NCBI GenBank assembly: GCA_900756545.1
Contig: CAAEKO010000043.1
Coordinates: 14,115 to 78,114 of the forward strand
DNA from: Clostridia bacterium
GTDB taxonomy: Bacteria; Bacillota; Clostridia; UBA1381
Reading direction: 5' to 3'
DNA length: 64,000 nt
Shown: piece by piece, positions 25,712-34,208 of the stretch
How the letters are laid out: every line of letters starts with the position of its first letter
How positions within the stretch are numbered: position 1 is the first letter of the stretch
Notes under the pieces: model-generated
The model's database searches: none
Told to the model about the DNA's origin: nothing
What the model saw: the letters and a program-made list of their open reading frames with translations, nothing else
Translations under genes and position numbers: made by a program

Positions 25712-25740
25712 ATTTTAATATAAATCTATACAAATTACAA
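25712..25740 (-). promoter_or_regulatory. Promoter for efp
   Basis: Minus strand TTGTAA (25735-25740), 17-base spacer, TAAAAT (25712-25717). A second TATAAT lies at 25699-25704. Confidence 0.5.
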
Positions 25741-25827
25741 CCCTTTTTATAAATTTTTTTACAATTCATCCCACCAAATCAAAAACACAGAGTGTTTTTA
25801 CACATATTTTCGGCAAATTTACACAAT

Positions 25828-27090
25828 TTATCCCTGCAATAATTGCAGATATTCCATATATAAATCGTGATAGAGATAAAGCGATCCGCAAATCACAGCC
25901 AAATTTCCAGCCTGCTTTGCCAAGCATACTGCCTCCCTGATGTTCCGGCAGGATACGGCCCGGAAGCCCTTCCGCCCGACTAAATCCGCCAGCTCCTCCG
26001 CAGATACGGCCCGGGGGCTGTCTTTTACCCGCACGGTATAAACCGTCTTCACGGAACCGCTGGATTTTGCGATCTCGCTTAAGGCGCCGTCAATATCCTT
26101 GTCCCGCATGCAGCCAAAAATAAAACGCCGGGGCTCTTCCGGGAAATATCTGTTCAGGCCATGAATCAATGCGGCCATGCCGTCCTGGTTATGCGCGCCG
26201 TCAAAAATCAGTCCCGGCGCAATCAATTCAAAACGCCCCGGATTTACCGCGTTCTCTAGCCCGAATCGGACAGCCTCCCCCGGCAGTCCTGCGCAAAAGG
26301 CGGCTTCCGCCGCCAGACAAGCGTTTTCAATTTGATGGAAACCAAGCATTTTCAGCCGGATATTCTCCATGCCCCGGTAATCAAAACATTCTCCTATGCC
26401 GCTGGGCCGGTGTATAACCGGCTGTCCGGTCACGATTAGCCGGTTATTTTTTTCCTGACAGGCGGTTTTCAGGACTGCGGCAGCCTCTGAAAACTGAGGA
26501 ATCGTTACAGTACAGCCTTGCCGCCCATCTACCGGGCATTTGATAATCCCAGCCTTCGCCGAGGCGATTTCCGAAAGATTTGCCCCCAGATAATCCATAT
26601 GATCCATGGCGATCCGGGTGATCACAGAGATCAGCGGCAGGGGAATGATGTTGGTGGCGTCATGCGTGCCGCCAAGCCCGGTTTCCACAATGACAATATC
26701 GCATTTACATTGTTCAAAATAACATAATGCCGCCGCCGTCCATAGCTCAAACATGGTCGGCGGCGTGCCTAGCTTCTGTTCCGTTTTTTTTGCCGCCATG
26801 CTGACCTTTTGCATTAAACGGCGCAGTTCCGCCGGGCTGATTTCTGCCCCGTCCACCGATATGCGCTCACAATCATGAATCAGGTGGGGGGAAATATACT
26901 TCCCCGTACGGCGTCCTGCCTTTGTAAACATCATTTGTAAAAAAGCGCAGACAGAGCCTTTCCCATTCGTTCCCGCCACATGGATACAGCGAAGCCCGTC
27001 CTGCGGGTTTCCCAGCGCAGCCAAAAGCAGGCGTATGCTTTCCAGCGCAGGGCGTGCCAAGGCACGGAAGCTTTGTTTTTCTTCAGTCAT
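25828..27090 (-). CDS. folC: Folylpolyglutamate / dihydrofolate synthase FolC
   Basis: Adds glutamates to folates and, in bifunctional members, joins dihydropteroate and glutamate. About 420 residues. The P-loop is HVAGTNGKGS, followed by GKYISPHL and DERISV-like CERISVDG; further on are ETGLGGTHDATN and FDGAHN. ATG at 27090 follows AAGGTG. Its start overlaps the folT stop, so transport and retention of folate are translated together and share the THF riboswitch. Confidence 0.95.
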   Translation of the reverse strand: MTEEKQSFRALARPALESIRLLLAALGNPQDGLRCIHVAGTNGKGSVCAFLQMMFTKAGRRTGKYISPHLIHDCERISVDGAEISPAELRRLMQKVSMAAKKTEQKLGTPPTMFELWTAAALCYFEQCKCDIVIVETGLGGTHDATNIIPLPLISVITRIAMDHMDYLGANLSEIASAKAGIIKCPVDGRQGCTVTIPQFSEAAAVLKTACQEKNNRLIVTGQPVIHRPSGIGECFDYRGMENIRLKMLGFHQIENACLAAEAAFCAGLPGEAVRFGLENAVNPGRFELIAPGLIFDGAHNQDGMAALIHGLNRYFPEEPRRFIFGCMRDKDIDGALSEIAKSSGSVKTVYTVRVKDSPRAVSAEELADLVGRKGFRAVSCRNIREAVCLAKQAGNLAVICGSLYLYHDLYMEYLQLLQG

Positions 27091-27094
27091 ATTT

Positions 27095-27625
27095 TCACCT
27101 TGCAAATAATTTCACATGCTGCTTCAAATATACGTTGATAAAATAAATCACCGCGAACCGAACCGGATAATTCACTAACGAAGACCATGCCCGGACCTGG
27201 ATAATGGCGCTGACAGCCTTTGTCTTTTCCATAAACAGGTTCCAGTAAAGATACTGGGTCGCCACGCCGATGGTAAAATAAAAAGCAAGGGTTGTCAAAA
27301 GGCAGAATAATATCCGCTTCCAGTTGATTTCTTTTTGGTAGAAGAATAAGCCGTATATAAATCCATAACAAAATTCATTCAGCCCAAACAGCGGGAAATA
27401 AACGCCGCCGAAGGAATTAACCATGGTGCCCAGAAAGTCTGCCACAAACGCCGTCACACCAGCCCATACAGGCCCTACCAGCATACCAGCCACAGCGATA
27501 GGGATAAAGCTGAAGGAAATCCGGGAAACCGGCGTTGGAATCGCCAGCGTCCTGCCCAGAATAATGTTGAGCGCGATCAGGATCGCCATCGTTACTAAAT
27601 CTTTTGTTGTCAGTTTTTTGAACAT
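27095..27625 (-). CDS. folT: Folate ECF transporter S component FolT
   Basis: A 176-residue membrane protein with about six TM helices, the specificity subunit of an energy-coupling-factor transporter. Family features are an N-terminal LTTKDLVTMAILIALNIILG, ISFSFIPIAVAGMLVGP and ADFLGTMVNSFGGVYFPLF. It needs the shared EcfA/A'/T module encoded elsewhere. The THF riboswitch in its leader and the overlapping folC gene fix folate as the ligand with good confidence. Confidence 0.93.
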   Translation of the reverse strand: MFKKLTTKDLVTMAILIALNIILGRTLAIPTPVSRISFSFIPIAVAGMLVGPVWAGVTAFVADFLGTMVNSFGGVYFPLFGLNEFCYGFIYGLFFYQKEINWKRILFCLLTTLAFYFTIGVATQYLYWNLFMEKTKAVSAIIQVRAWSSLVNYPVRFAVIYFINVYLKQHVKLFAR

Positions 27626-27708
27626 AAAAAAATCCTTTCTGCATGATTACTACAAAAAGGGCAAATATTTAGCGCATATAAATATTCTCTTCTGTAGCAA
27701 CGGAATGC

Positions 27709-27787
27709 GAGAATAACACCGCAAACAAAACTGTTTTTCGTAGAAAAGGCAACTTCCCGTCCTTTTCTCACTTAACGCGTTATTCCC
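27709..27787 (-). ncRNA. Tetrahydrofolate (THF-I) riboswitch before folT
   Basis: Minus strand. The closing stem GGGAATAAC pairs with GTTATTCTC over 9 bases (one G-U). Conserved core stretches are all present: CGCGTTAAGTG, GGGAAGTTGCC and GCGGTG, with ACGAAAAAC pairing to the later GTTTGC side. It lies 84 bases before the folT ATG. These RNAs bind reduced folates and lower expression of folate uptake genes. Nothing between it and the start looks like a strong terminator, so control is more likely translational. Confidence 0.93.
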
Positions 27788-27807
27788 TACTTTGCTTTAC
27801 AAACAAT

Positions 27808-27836
27808 ATGATAGCACACCTGGGCATGCTTGTCAA
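27808..27836 (-). promoter_or_regulatory. Promoter of the folT-folC operon
   Basis: Minus strand TTGACA (27831-27836), 17-base spacer, TATCAT (27808-27813); transcription would begin just before the riboswitch. Confidence 0.85.
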
Positions 27837-27931
27837 TATATTCCGGCAAGATTCCTCAAAATTTCTGCCGGATTTCAAATAAGAGACGAAAGCCGCGGAA
27901 GGCGTCTTTTGTGCATAAACGTTTTCATAAA

Positions 27932-28224
27932 TTATTCCCATGAACGGGGACACGCTTTATCCATACAAAGCATACATGCATCCGCTCTATGGCTTCCCAA
28001 ACAGCACAGCAGATAATCGCATTCATCACAGCAGCACTCTATCCGCTTCCCCCGCCAGTCTAAATGCGCGCCGTTTCCACGGCAGCCCTCCCGCCATTCC
28101 CCGGCGTTAAGCGCGTCCCCGTCCTATCCACAATGATTTTTCGATTAAACAGCTTTCTGTAAAATTTAAAGAACCTCACTTTAATTTTGACATAAATCCC
28201 GTATTCTATAAAGCAATGTTTCAT
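27932..28224 (-). pseudogene. Small Cys-rich protein gene, apparently broken by a one-base frameshift
   Basis: ATG at 28224 follows AGGGGG by 7 bases and encodes MKHCFIEYGIYVKIKVRFF and onward, but this frame ends at 28060 after 54 residues. The next frame, from about 28123 to the stop at 27932, reads as a coherent protein with ten Cys, including IECCCDECDYLLCCLGSH and ACMLCMDKACP. Adding one G to the GGGG run at 28118-28121 joins the two into a 97-residue protein. It may be a real frameshift mutation, a sequencing slip or rarely a recoding site. Family not recognised. It faces two HTH genes across an inverted repeat. Confidence 0.5.
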
Positions 28225-28243
28225 AATTTAACCCCCTTTTTAT

Positions 28244-28279
28244 TATAGACTATTCAATTATATAATGCATTAGTCTATA
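28244..28279. repeat. Inverted repeat TATAGACTA / TAGTCTATA between divergent genes
   Basis: Nine-base perfect arms at 28244-28252 and 28271-28279, 18 bases apart, between the Cys-rich gene and the first HTH gene. Suitable as an operator for a small HTH protein; inferred. Confidence 0.45.
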
Positions 28280-28339
28280 TGTCAAGATGAGATTTGTAAT
28301 AATATATTATGTATAAATACAATAATGGGGTTGATAAAA

Positions 28340-28555
28340 ATGTTAAAACTGAACGCATTAAACCTTTTAGAGAAAAAAGGAAAAACAAAATATTGGTTAT
28401 ATAAACAAATGGGAATGAGTTATCAAAATTTTACCAAAATGATTCATAACAAAACAAAATCAATAAAATATGACAACTTAGAGGCTATGTGCTATATCTT
28501 GGAATGCAGCGTCGATGAATTGCTGGTATTTGAAAATGAGGAACAGCAATCATAA
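28340..28555 (+). CDS. Small Cro/C1-type HTH regulator
   Basis: A 71-residue single-domain XRE-like protein. ATG at 28340 follows GGGG; an ATG five codons earlier has no ribosome site. The HTH reads TKYWLYKQMGMSYQNFTKMI and the C-terminal part LEAMCYILECSVDELL is the typical fifth-helix ending. AT-rich codon use differs from the surrounding housekeeping genes. It is paired with a similar gene 30 bases downstream. Confidence 0.8.
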   Translation: MLKLNALNLLEKKGKTKYWLYKQMGMSYQNFTKMIHNKTKSIKYDNLEAMCYILECSVDELLVFENEEQQS

Positions 28556-28585
28556 TTCATAAGGAAAAGAGGCGTATAAAGTATT

Positions 28586-28792
28586 ATGATTAGCTATAAA
28601 CCATTTTATAAAACATTGCAGAAAAAGAAAATGACCACCTACAGGCTAATAAACGCCTACGGCGTCAGCAGAAGCTTGATTGACAGACTAAAACACGACA
28701 AACCAATTACGACAGTTACACTCAATGATTTGTGTACAATTTTGAACTGTGCAGTAGAAGATATTTTACAATTCATACCGGATGAAAATTAA
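28586..28792 (+). CDS. Small Cro/C1-type HTH regulator
   Basis: A 68-residue XRE-like protein: TTYRLINAYGVSRSLIDRL is the HTH, LNDLCTILNCAVEDILQF the ending. It resembles its upstream neighbour in length and layout, suggesting duplication or a pair of interacting repressors. Such proteins often sit in small mobile or toxin-antitoxin units, but no partner gene beyond the broken Cys-rich one is seen. Confidence 0.78.
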   Translation: MISYKPFYKTLQKKKMTTYRLINAYGVSRSLIDRLKHDKPITTVTLNDLCTILNCAVEDILQFIPDEN

Positions 28793-28835
28793 AATAAGCC
28801 CCTTGTTTTATGATAAAACAGCGATATTAAAAAAC

Positions 28836-28863
28836 AAAGGCCGCGTTTGTGCGGCCTTTTTTT
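28836..28863. terminator. Bidirectional terminator between the HTH gene and pdxT
   Basis: AAAGGCCGC, loop, GCGGCCTTTTTTT. A second short hairpin (GTTTTAT/ATAAAAC) stands just before it at 28805-28819. Confidence 0.85.
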
Positions 28864-29437
28864 ATCTGCTGCAAACCTTATTCACAAAATACCGGTGAAA
28901 GGATAAATCCTCCGTTAATTCCGGATGAAAAGATGTAGCCAGCATATTTTTCTGCCGGCAGGCAACAATGTTCCCGTTGATTTTTAAAAGTACCTCCACG
29001 TCCGCTCCGGCGCTTTCTACATAGGGCGCCCGGATAAATACCAGCGGCACAGGATGCTCCGCCACCAACGGCACATCAGCCTCCGCCGAAAAGCTCTCCA
29101 GCTGCCGGCCATACGCATTCCGCCGTACACAAATATCCATCACACATAAATGCCGGGCGTTATCATCCGCCAGCTCTTTGGCCAGCAAAATCATTCCCGC
29201 GCAGGTTCCCCATACGCCCATACCGGCCAGGATCTTCTCCCGGATCGGCCCGATAAGGCCGTAATTTTTCAGCAGCAGACCAATTGCCGTGCTCTCCCCG
29301 CCTGGAATAATCAGCCCGTCCAATCCGTCTAATTCTTCTTTATATTTCACTGCCGCCGCTTCCGCGCCCAGCCGTTCCAGCCGGTCTAAATGCTCGGAAA
29401 CAGCGCCCTGCAGCGCAAGTACACCAATTTTCTTCAT
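28862..29437 (-). CDS. pdxT: Pyridoxal 5'-phosphate synthase glutaminase subunit PdxT
   Basis: Supplies ammonia from glutamine to PdxS for vitamin B6 synthesis. 191 residues, standard length. The class I amidotransferase triad is visible: Cys in WGTCAGMILLA, and His-x-Glu in SFHPELTED; the oxyanion strand is IIPGGEST. It begins 3 bases beyond the pdxS stop, forming the usual pdxST pair. Confidence 0.96.
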   Translation of the reverse strand: MKKIGVLALQGAVSEHLDRLERLGAEAAAVKYKEELDGLDGLIIPGGESTAIGLLLKNYGLIGPIREKILAGMGVWGTCAGMILLAKELADDNARHLCVMDICVRRNAYGRQLESFSAEADVPLVAEHPVPLVFIRAPYVESAGADVEVLLKINGNIVACRQKNMLATSFHPELTEDLSFHRYFVNKVCSR

Positions 29438-29440
29438 CGC

Positions 29441-30319
29441 TTACCAGCCGCGTCCCGCCATCAGGTCATTTTCGGGAATCTGGCGGATGTCCAGAGAATC
29501 CATTGCCGTTCCCAAATCCTCGGAAACCTCAGCCAATACCTTCGGATCGTTATAATATGTGGTGGCTTTTACGATTGCCTCTGCACGCTTCTGCGGATTG
29601 GAGGACTTAAAGATACCACTGCCTACAAAAATCCCGTCGCAGCCCATCTGCATCATCAGAGCCGCGTCCGCCGGCGTCGCGATACCGCCTGCCGCAAAAT
29701 TGATAACCGGCAGCTTACCGTTTTCATGAACATACTTTACCAGATCAAAGGGCGCGCCGAAATCTTTGGCTATCGTCATCAGTTCTTCACTGGAAGCGGA
29801 CTGCACCCGGCGCATATCCGTGAGCATGGTGCGCATATGCCGCACTGCCTCAACCACGTTACCTGTTCCCGCTTCACCCTTTGTCCGAATCATGGACGCG
29901 CCTTCACCGATCCGGCGCAGCGCCTCGCCCAGATTCCGGGCGCCGCATACAAACGGAACCTTGAATTTGGTTTTATCTACATGGTATTCCTCGTCTGCCG
30001 GGGTCAAAACTTCACTTTCGTCAATATAGTCGATGCCCAGGCTTTCCAAAATCTGCGCCTCTACATAGTGGCCAATCCGTACCTTTGCCATAACCGGGAT
30101 GGTAACCGCGGCCTGAATCTCCTTAATCATTTTCGGATCGGACATTCTGGCAACGCCGCCCTGCTTCCGAATATCAGAGGGCACGCGCTCCAGCGCCATA
30201 ACCGCCACAGCTCCCGCCTTTTCAGCGATTTCGGCTTCCTTTGCGTTAACAACGTCCATAATGACGCCGCCCTTCAGCATTTGTGCAAGGTTTTTATTTA
30301 ATCCATATCTTTCATTCAT
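29441..30319 (-). CDS. pdxS: Pyridoxal 5'-phosphate synthase lyase subunit PdxS
   Basis: Condenses ribose 5-phosphate, glyceraldehyde 3-phosphate and ammonia into PLP. With ATG at 30319 (after GGAG) it has 292 residues, the family norm. Signatures: KGGVIMDVVNAKEAEIAEKA, MALERVPSDIR and RIGHYVEAQILE; the catalytic Lys lie in VMAKVRIGH and in RTKGEAGTGN. The (beta/alpha)8 barrel is intact. Confidence 0.97.
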   Translation of the reverse strand: MNERYGLNKNLAQMLKGGVIMDVVNAKEAEIAEKAGAVAVMALERVPSDIRKQGGVARMSDPKMIKEIQAAVTIPVMAKVRIGHYVEAQILESLGIDYIDESEVLTPADEEYHVDKTKFKVPFVCGARNLGEALRRIGEGASMIRTKGEAGTGNVVEAVRHMRTMLTDMRRVQSASSEELMTIAKDFGAPFDLVKYVHENGKLPVINFAAGGIATPADAALMMQMGCDGIFVGSGIFKSSNPQKRAEAIVKATTYYNDPKVLAEVSEDLGTAMDSLDIRQIPENDLMAGRGW

Positions 30320-30381
30320 GACTATACTCCATTCCGCCATTCACATGGCATAATTTTTCATTACCGTAAACATAGTATCGT

Positions 30382-31200
30382 TTAGTGTGCTTTCGGGTAA
30401 GAACCCAAAAATTTATAGGAGATCGTATTCTGCCGGAGCTTATCCAGCGCAAAATAGATCGCTGCGTCATCAATATTCCCGTCAATATCAATGAAAAAAA
30501 TGTACCTGCCCAGCTCTGTTTTCACAGGCCGGGACTCAATCTTGATCATGTTGATATGATATGTTGAAAACAGCTCCAGCGCCCGGTAAAGGCTGCCCGG
30601 TGTGTTGTCCAAAATAAAGGCGATAGAGGTTTTGTCCCGCCCGGTTACCGCCATGCTTTGCTTTTTCTCCACGATCACAAACCGGGTGGAATTGTTCCGC
30701 TCATCTCCGCAGTCCGGCGCCAATACCGAAAGCCCATACAACTCGGCACAGCTTTTGGGGCCGATCATAGCCACGCTGCCGTCCCCGGCGGAAACCATTT
30801 CCGCCGCCTTTGCCGTAGAGTCTGTAAAACCGATCTCAATACCGGAAAAATCGTTATTGAGCATCTTCGAACACTGCCCAATGGGCTGCGGATGGGAAAC
30901 AATTTTTTTAATCTGCTCCCGACATATCCCTGGCTTTACAATCAAATTTTCAGTAATTTTCAGAACATATTCGCCGGTTATAAATAAATCCACGTCAAAA
31001 GCCAGCGTATCCAGCGTAATATTGACGCTGCCCTCAATGGAATTCTCGATAGGAACGATCGCACGCTCTACCCGGCCCTTTTCTACGCCCAATATCAAAG
31101 CGTAAATTGTAGCGAACTCCAAAAGCTCCTCCCGGCCTTCTGTGTATTTCTGCGCCGCCATATGGGAAAACGTCCCGGACGGCCCCAGATAGCCGATCAT
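30382..31200 (-). CDS. pheA: Prephenate dehydratase
   Basis: Converts prephenate to phenylpyruvate in phenylalanine synthesis. 272 residues: the periplasmic-binding-fold catalytic domain opens GYLGPSGTFSHMAA and contains STRFVIV with the catalytic Thr, and the ACT regulatory domain contains KIESRP, the Phe-binding motif. No chorismate mutase domain is fused. It overlaps the aroF stop by 4 bases (ATGA), so entry to the shikimate pathway and Phe branch are coupled. Confidence 0.96.
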   Translation of the reverse strand: MIGYLGPSGTFSHMAAQKYTEGREELLEFATIYALILGVEKGRVERAIVPIENSIEGSVNITLDTLAFDVDLFITGEYVLKITENLIVKPGICREQIKKIVSHPQPIGQCSKMLNNDFSGIEIGFTDSTAKAAEMVSAGDGSVAMIGPKSCAELYGLSVLAPDCGDERNNSTRFVIVEKKQSMAVTGRDKTSIAFILDNTPGSLYRALELFSTYHINMIKIESRPVKTELGRYIFFIDIDGNIDDAAIYFALDKLRQNTISYKFLGSYPKAH

Positions 31201-32210
31201 AAAGTACGGCCGACAGCTTCCGCAATCGGCTTCAGCTCGCGCATCAGCTCGGAGAATCTATCCGGTGTGATGGACTGCTCGCCGTCAGACATTGCCTTTT
31301 CCGGGCAGTTGTGCACCTCGATCATCAGACCGTCCGCGCCTGCTGCAATTGCGCCTTTGGCCAGTGCCGGCACATATTTATAGGTGCCCGCCGCATGAGA
31401 GGGGTCCGCGATAATCGGCAGATGCGACAGTTCTTTTGTCACCGGGACTGCGCTTACGTCAAAAGTGTTCCGCGTAGAAGGCTCAAACGTCCGGATGCCC
31501 CGTTCGCACAAAATTACCTGCTCGTTGCCTTCGGACATAATATATTCCGCCGCCATGAGCCATTCTTCTATGGTAGAGGACAGGCCGCGCTTCAGAAGAA
31601 TCGGTTTATTATATTTGCCCACCTCACGAAGAAGCTTGAAATTCTGCATGTTCCTGGCGCCGATCTGCATAATGTCTGCATATTCTGCAACCAGCTCTAC
31701 ATCCCGTGTATCCAGAACTTCAGTACAGATGGGCATTCCGGTCTCGTCACCGGCGTTGCGCATGATTTTCAGGCCGTCTCCCTCCAGTCCGGCAAAGGAG
31801 TATGGGGATGACCGGGGTTTAAACGCGCCGCCCCGCAGGATATTCGCACCGGCTGCCTGCACGCTCTTGGCAATACTGGTAAACTGCTCCTGGCTTTCAA
31901 TTGCACACGGGCCGGCAAATACCGCCAGCGACTTCCCGCCGATTTCAACACCCTTGACCGTAATCACTGTGGGGTCCTTTTTCAGTTCCTTGCCTGCCAG
32001 CTTATACGGCCGCATAATGGGCACGACATTTTCCACGCCAGCCATCATCAGCATCTGGTTCATACTTAGCCTGCGTTTATCCCCGATCGCGCCGATAATC
32101 GCTTTCTTTTCACCGTAGATCGGATGCGTCTGAAACCCATAATCGGCCAGCTGTTTCTCAACCGCCGCAATTTCTTGTGCGGTAGCGTCGTTACGCATAA
32201 TAATAATCAT
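31197..32210 (-). CDS. aroF: 3-deoxy-7-phosphoheptulonate synthase (DAHP synthase, type I-beta)
   Basis: First step of aromatic amino acid synthesis from PEP and erythrose 4-phosphate. 337 residues with an N-terminal ferredoxin-like regulatory domain (1-70) fused to the barrel, as in Thermotoga-type enzymes. Motifs: FAGPCAIES, RGGAFKPRSSPYSF, ARNMQNFKLL, KRGLSST and DPSHAAGTY. ATG follows GGGAG. An extended -10 (TGGTATAAT at 32280-32285 on minus) lies about 70 bases upstream; no T-box or leader peptide is seen. Confidence 0.96.
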   Translation of the reverse strand: MIIIMRNDATAQEIAAVEKQLADYGFQTHPIYGEKKAIIGAIGDKRRLSMNQMLMMAGVENVVPIMRPYKLAGKELKKDPTVITVKGVEIGGKSLAVFAGPCAIESQEQFTSIAKSVQAAGANILRGGAFKPRSSPYSFAGLEGDGLKIMRNAGDETGMPICTEVLDTRDVELVAEYADIMQIGARNMQNFKLLREVGKYNKPILLKRGLSSTIEEWLMAAEYIMSEGNEQVILCERGIRTFEPSTRNTFDVSAVPVTKELSHLPIIADPSHAAGTYKYVPALAKGAIAAGADGLMIEVHNCPEKAMSDGEQSITPDRFSELMRELKPIAEAVGRTL

Positions 32211-32399
32211 TTTGCTACACTCCCTTTACTGTGTGCGGACTGTCTGAAAAAAAACCTGCGTCTGCACGTTCATGCCCACATTATACCACGAAAAAACCCT
32301 TTCATGCAACGCTTCAGAAAAAAATTCAGAAAATTCAACAAAAGATACTTTAATTTCATTCCCAAAATCGTGAGTATAAATACAAATTTCAATCAGATA

Positions 32400-32428
32400 T
32401 TGCTATTTACAAAAAAAAATAGTATAAT
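32400..32428 (+). promoter_or_regulatory. Promoter for purF
   Basis: TTGCTA (32400-32405), 17-base spacer, TATAAT (32423-32428), 40 bases before the ATG. No purine riboswitch is apparent. Confidence 0.65.
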
Positions 32429-32467
32429 TAAGCTGATAAAAATCCGAATCCTATAGGAGGACTACGT

Positions 32468-33856
32468 ATGAGTTTGAATGAAAAGTTGGGTGAAGAATGC
32501 GGCGTTTTCGCGATTTATGACCCTGCCGGCGACGTTGCCCACAGTACTTATTACGCGCTGTATGCGCTGCAGCACAGAGGGCAGGAAAGCTGTGGTATCG
32601 CTGTGAACCATAATCTGGAGATTTCCCATTACAAAGACATGGGGCTTGTGAACGAAGTATTCACCGAAGACATCCTAGCCAAGCTGGAGGGCACCATGGC
32701 GGTGGGCCATGTCCGGTATTCCACCACCGGCGAATCCCAGCGTGAAAATTCCCAGCCGCTCGTCCTGCGCTATATCAAAGGGAATCTCGCCCTGGCCCAT
32801 AACGGCAACTTGATTAACAGCAAAGAATTATGGCAGGAGCTGAGCCATAACGGGGCGATTTTCCAGACCTCTACGGATACGGAGGCCATTGCCTACATGA
32901 TTGCCCGTGCCCGCTTGAACACCGGCAGTATCGAAAGAGCGATTGAGCAAACCATCGGAAAGCTGAAGGGCGCGTTTTCCCTGATTGTCATGAGCTCTCA
33001 AAAGCTTATCGCCGCCCGGGACCCCTGGGGTTTTCGTCCGCTGAGCATGGGGCGCAAGGGCGACGCGATTGTTTTTGCTTCTGAAACCTGTGCATTTGAC
33101 AGCATCGGCGCAGATTTTGTCCGCGACCTGAAGCCCGGTGAAATCGTTGTTGTCCAGAACGGCGAGATTCGGACAATCGATACCTACGTCAATACGCAAA
33201 AGCATGGTTTTTGTATTTTTGAATACCTGTATTTTGCCCGTCCCGACAGTGTCATGGAAGGTCAGATGGCGCATGACGCCCGGAAGCTTGCGGGAAAATA
33301 TCTCTGGGAAGAGGATCCCATTGCGGCGGACGTCGTCATCGGCGTACCGGATTCCGGCGTCAGCGCTGCTTTAGGCTACAGCGAGGCCTCCGGGATTCCA
33401 TATGGTATTGGGTTTGTAAAAAACAAATATATCGGCAGAACCTTCATCCAGCCTCAGCAATCTATGCGTGAAAACTCTGTCCGGATTAAGCTGAATGTTC
33501 TGAAAAGCACAGTTGAAGGCAAACGGGTCGTTATGGTAGACGATTCTATCGTCCGGGGAACCACCTCAAAGCGGATCGTAAACCTTCTGCGCCGGGCCGG
33601 CGCCAAGGAAGTCCATGTCCGCTCTGCGGCGCCCGCTTTCAAATGGCCCTGCTATTTTGGTACGGACGTACCCTCCAAAGACCAGCTGATTGCCTGCAAC
33701 TATACGCTGGATGAGATTTGTGAACAGATCAATGCGGACAGCGTGAAGTTCCTGAGCATTGAAGCCCTCCACAAAATTGCGCCGGACGCACACTGCGACG
33801 GCTTCTGTGACGGCTGTTTTACTGGGAAGTATCCTTTGGATGTGGACGCCGATTAA
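32468..33856 (+). CDS. purF: Amidophosphoribosyltransferase PurF
   Basis: First committed step of purine synthesis. 462 residues of the Bacillus type, with a short 10-residue propeptide before the nucleophile Cys11 (EECGVFAIYD). The PRPP loop is VVMVDDSIVRGTTS. Cluster-ligand cysteines are at CIFEYLYFARPDS, LIACNY and CDGFCDGC, so it carries a 4Fe-4S cluster. ATG follows AGGAGG. It stands alone on plus, not in a pur operon. Confidence 0.97.
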   Translation: MSLNEKLGEECGVFAIYDPAGDVAHSTYYALYALQHRGQESCGIAVNHNLEISHYKDMGLVNEVFTEDILAKLEGTMAVGHVRYSTTGESQRENSQPLVLRYIKGNLALAHNGNLINSKELWQELSHNGAIFQTSTDTEAIAYMIARARLNTGSIERAIEQTIGKLKGAFSLIVMSSQKLIAARDPWGFRPLSMGRKGDAIVFASETCAFDSIGADFVRDLKPGEIVVVQNGEIRTIDTYVNTQKHGFCIFEYLYFARPDSVMEGQMAHDARKLAGKYLWEEDPIAADVVIGVPDSGVSAALGYSEASGIPYGIGFVKNKYIGRTFIQPQQSMRENSVRIKLNVLKSTVEGKRVVMVDDSIVRGTTSKRIVNLLRRAGAKEVHVRSAAPAFKWPCYFGTDVPSKDQLIACNYTLDEICEQINADSVKFLSIEALHKIAPDAHCDGFCDGCFTGKYPLDVDAD

Positions 33857-33866
33857 TCGCAAATGT

Positions 33867-33899
33867 AAAAGCACAGGCAGCTTATCCGCCTGTGCTTTT
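33867..33899 (+). terminator. Terminator after purF
   Basis: AAAAGCACAGGC, 9-base loop, GCCTGTGCTTTT: perfect 12-bp stem with T's. Confidence 0.9.
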
Positions 33900-33951
33900 G
33901 ATTTATCTGATTTTAAGGTTTTGAAAATAGGGATAGTTAACGTGTAAAACG

Positions 33952-33979
33952 AAAAAAACGCCGTGCAAAACGGCGTTTT
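33952..33979 (-). terminator. Terminator after the ferredoxin gene
   Basis: Minus strand AAAACGCCG, loop, CGGCGTTTTTTTC, 28 bases beyond the stop. Confidence 0.88.
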
Positions 33980-34006
33980 GAACATGCCAAAACAGAATGA
34001 AAAGAC

Positions 34007-34177
34007 TTACGCCTGTTCAGGAGCACCTACCGGACAAACACCAGCGCAAGCGCCGCATTCGATGCAGGTAGCTTCGTCGATTACATACTGAGAATCCCCC
34101 TCTGAAATAGCACTAACCGGACATTCAGCCGCGCAAGCGCCACAGCTGATGCAAGCATCATTGATTTTATATGCCAT
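34007..34177 (-). CDS. 2[4Fe-4S] ferredoxin
   Basis: A 56-residue clostridial ferredoxin, low-potential electron carrier for hydrogenase, PFOR and Rnf-type reactions. Two cluster motifs are complete: CISCGACAAECP and CIECGACAGVCP. ATG at 34177 follows GGAGG; a longer frame upstream is not supported. Two promoters precede it. Confidence 0.97.
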   Translation of the reverse strand: MAYKINDACISCGACAAECPVSAISEGDSQYVIDEATCIECGACAGVCPVGAPEQA

Positions 34178-34208
34178 GGAAAACACCTCCTTCGTTAAAT
34201 ACATCTCT

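Noticed and set aside
28340..28792. Prophage immunity region
   Set aside because: Two Cro-like genes alone, with no integrase, structural or lysis genes and no attachment repeats.
29390..30301. 303-codon open frame on plus
   Set aside because: It lies wholly antisense to pdxS and pdxT, whose products are certain, and its translation has no family features or ribosome site.
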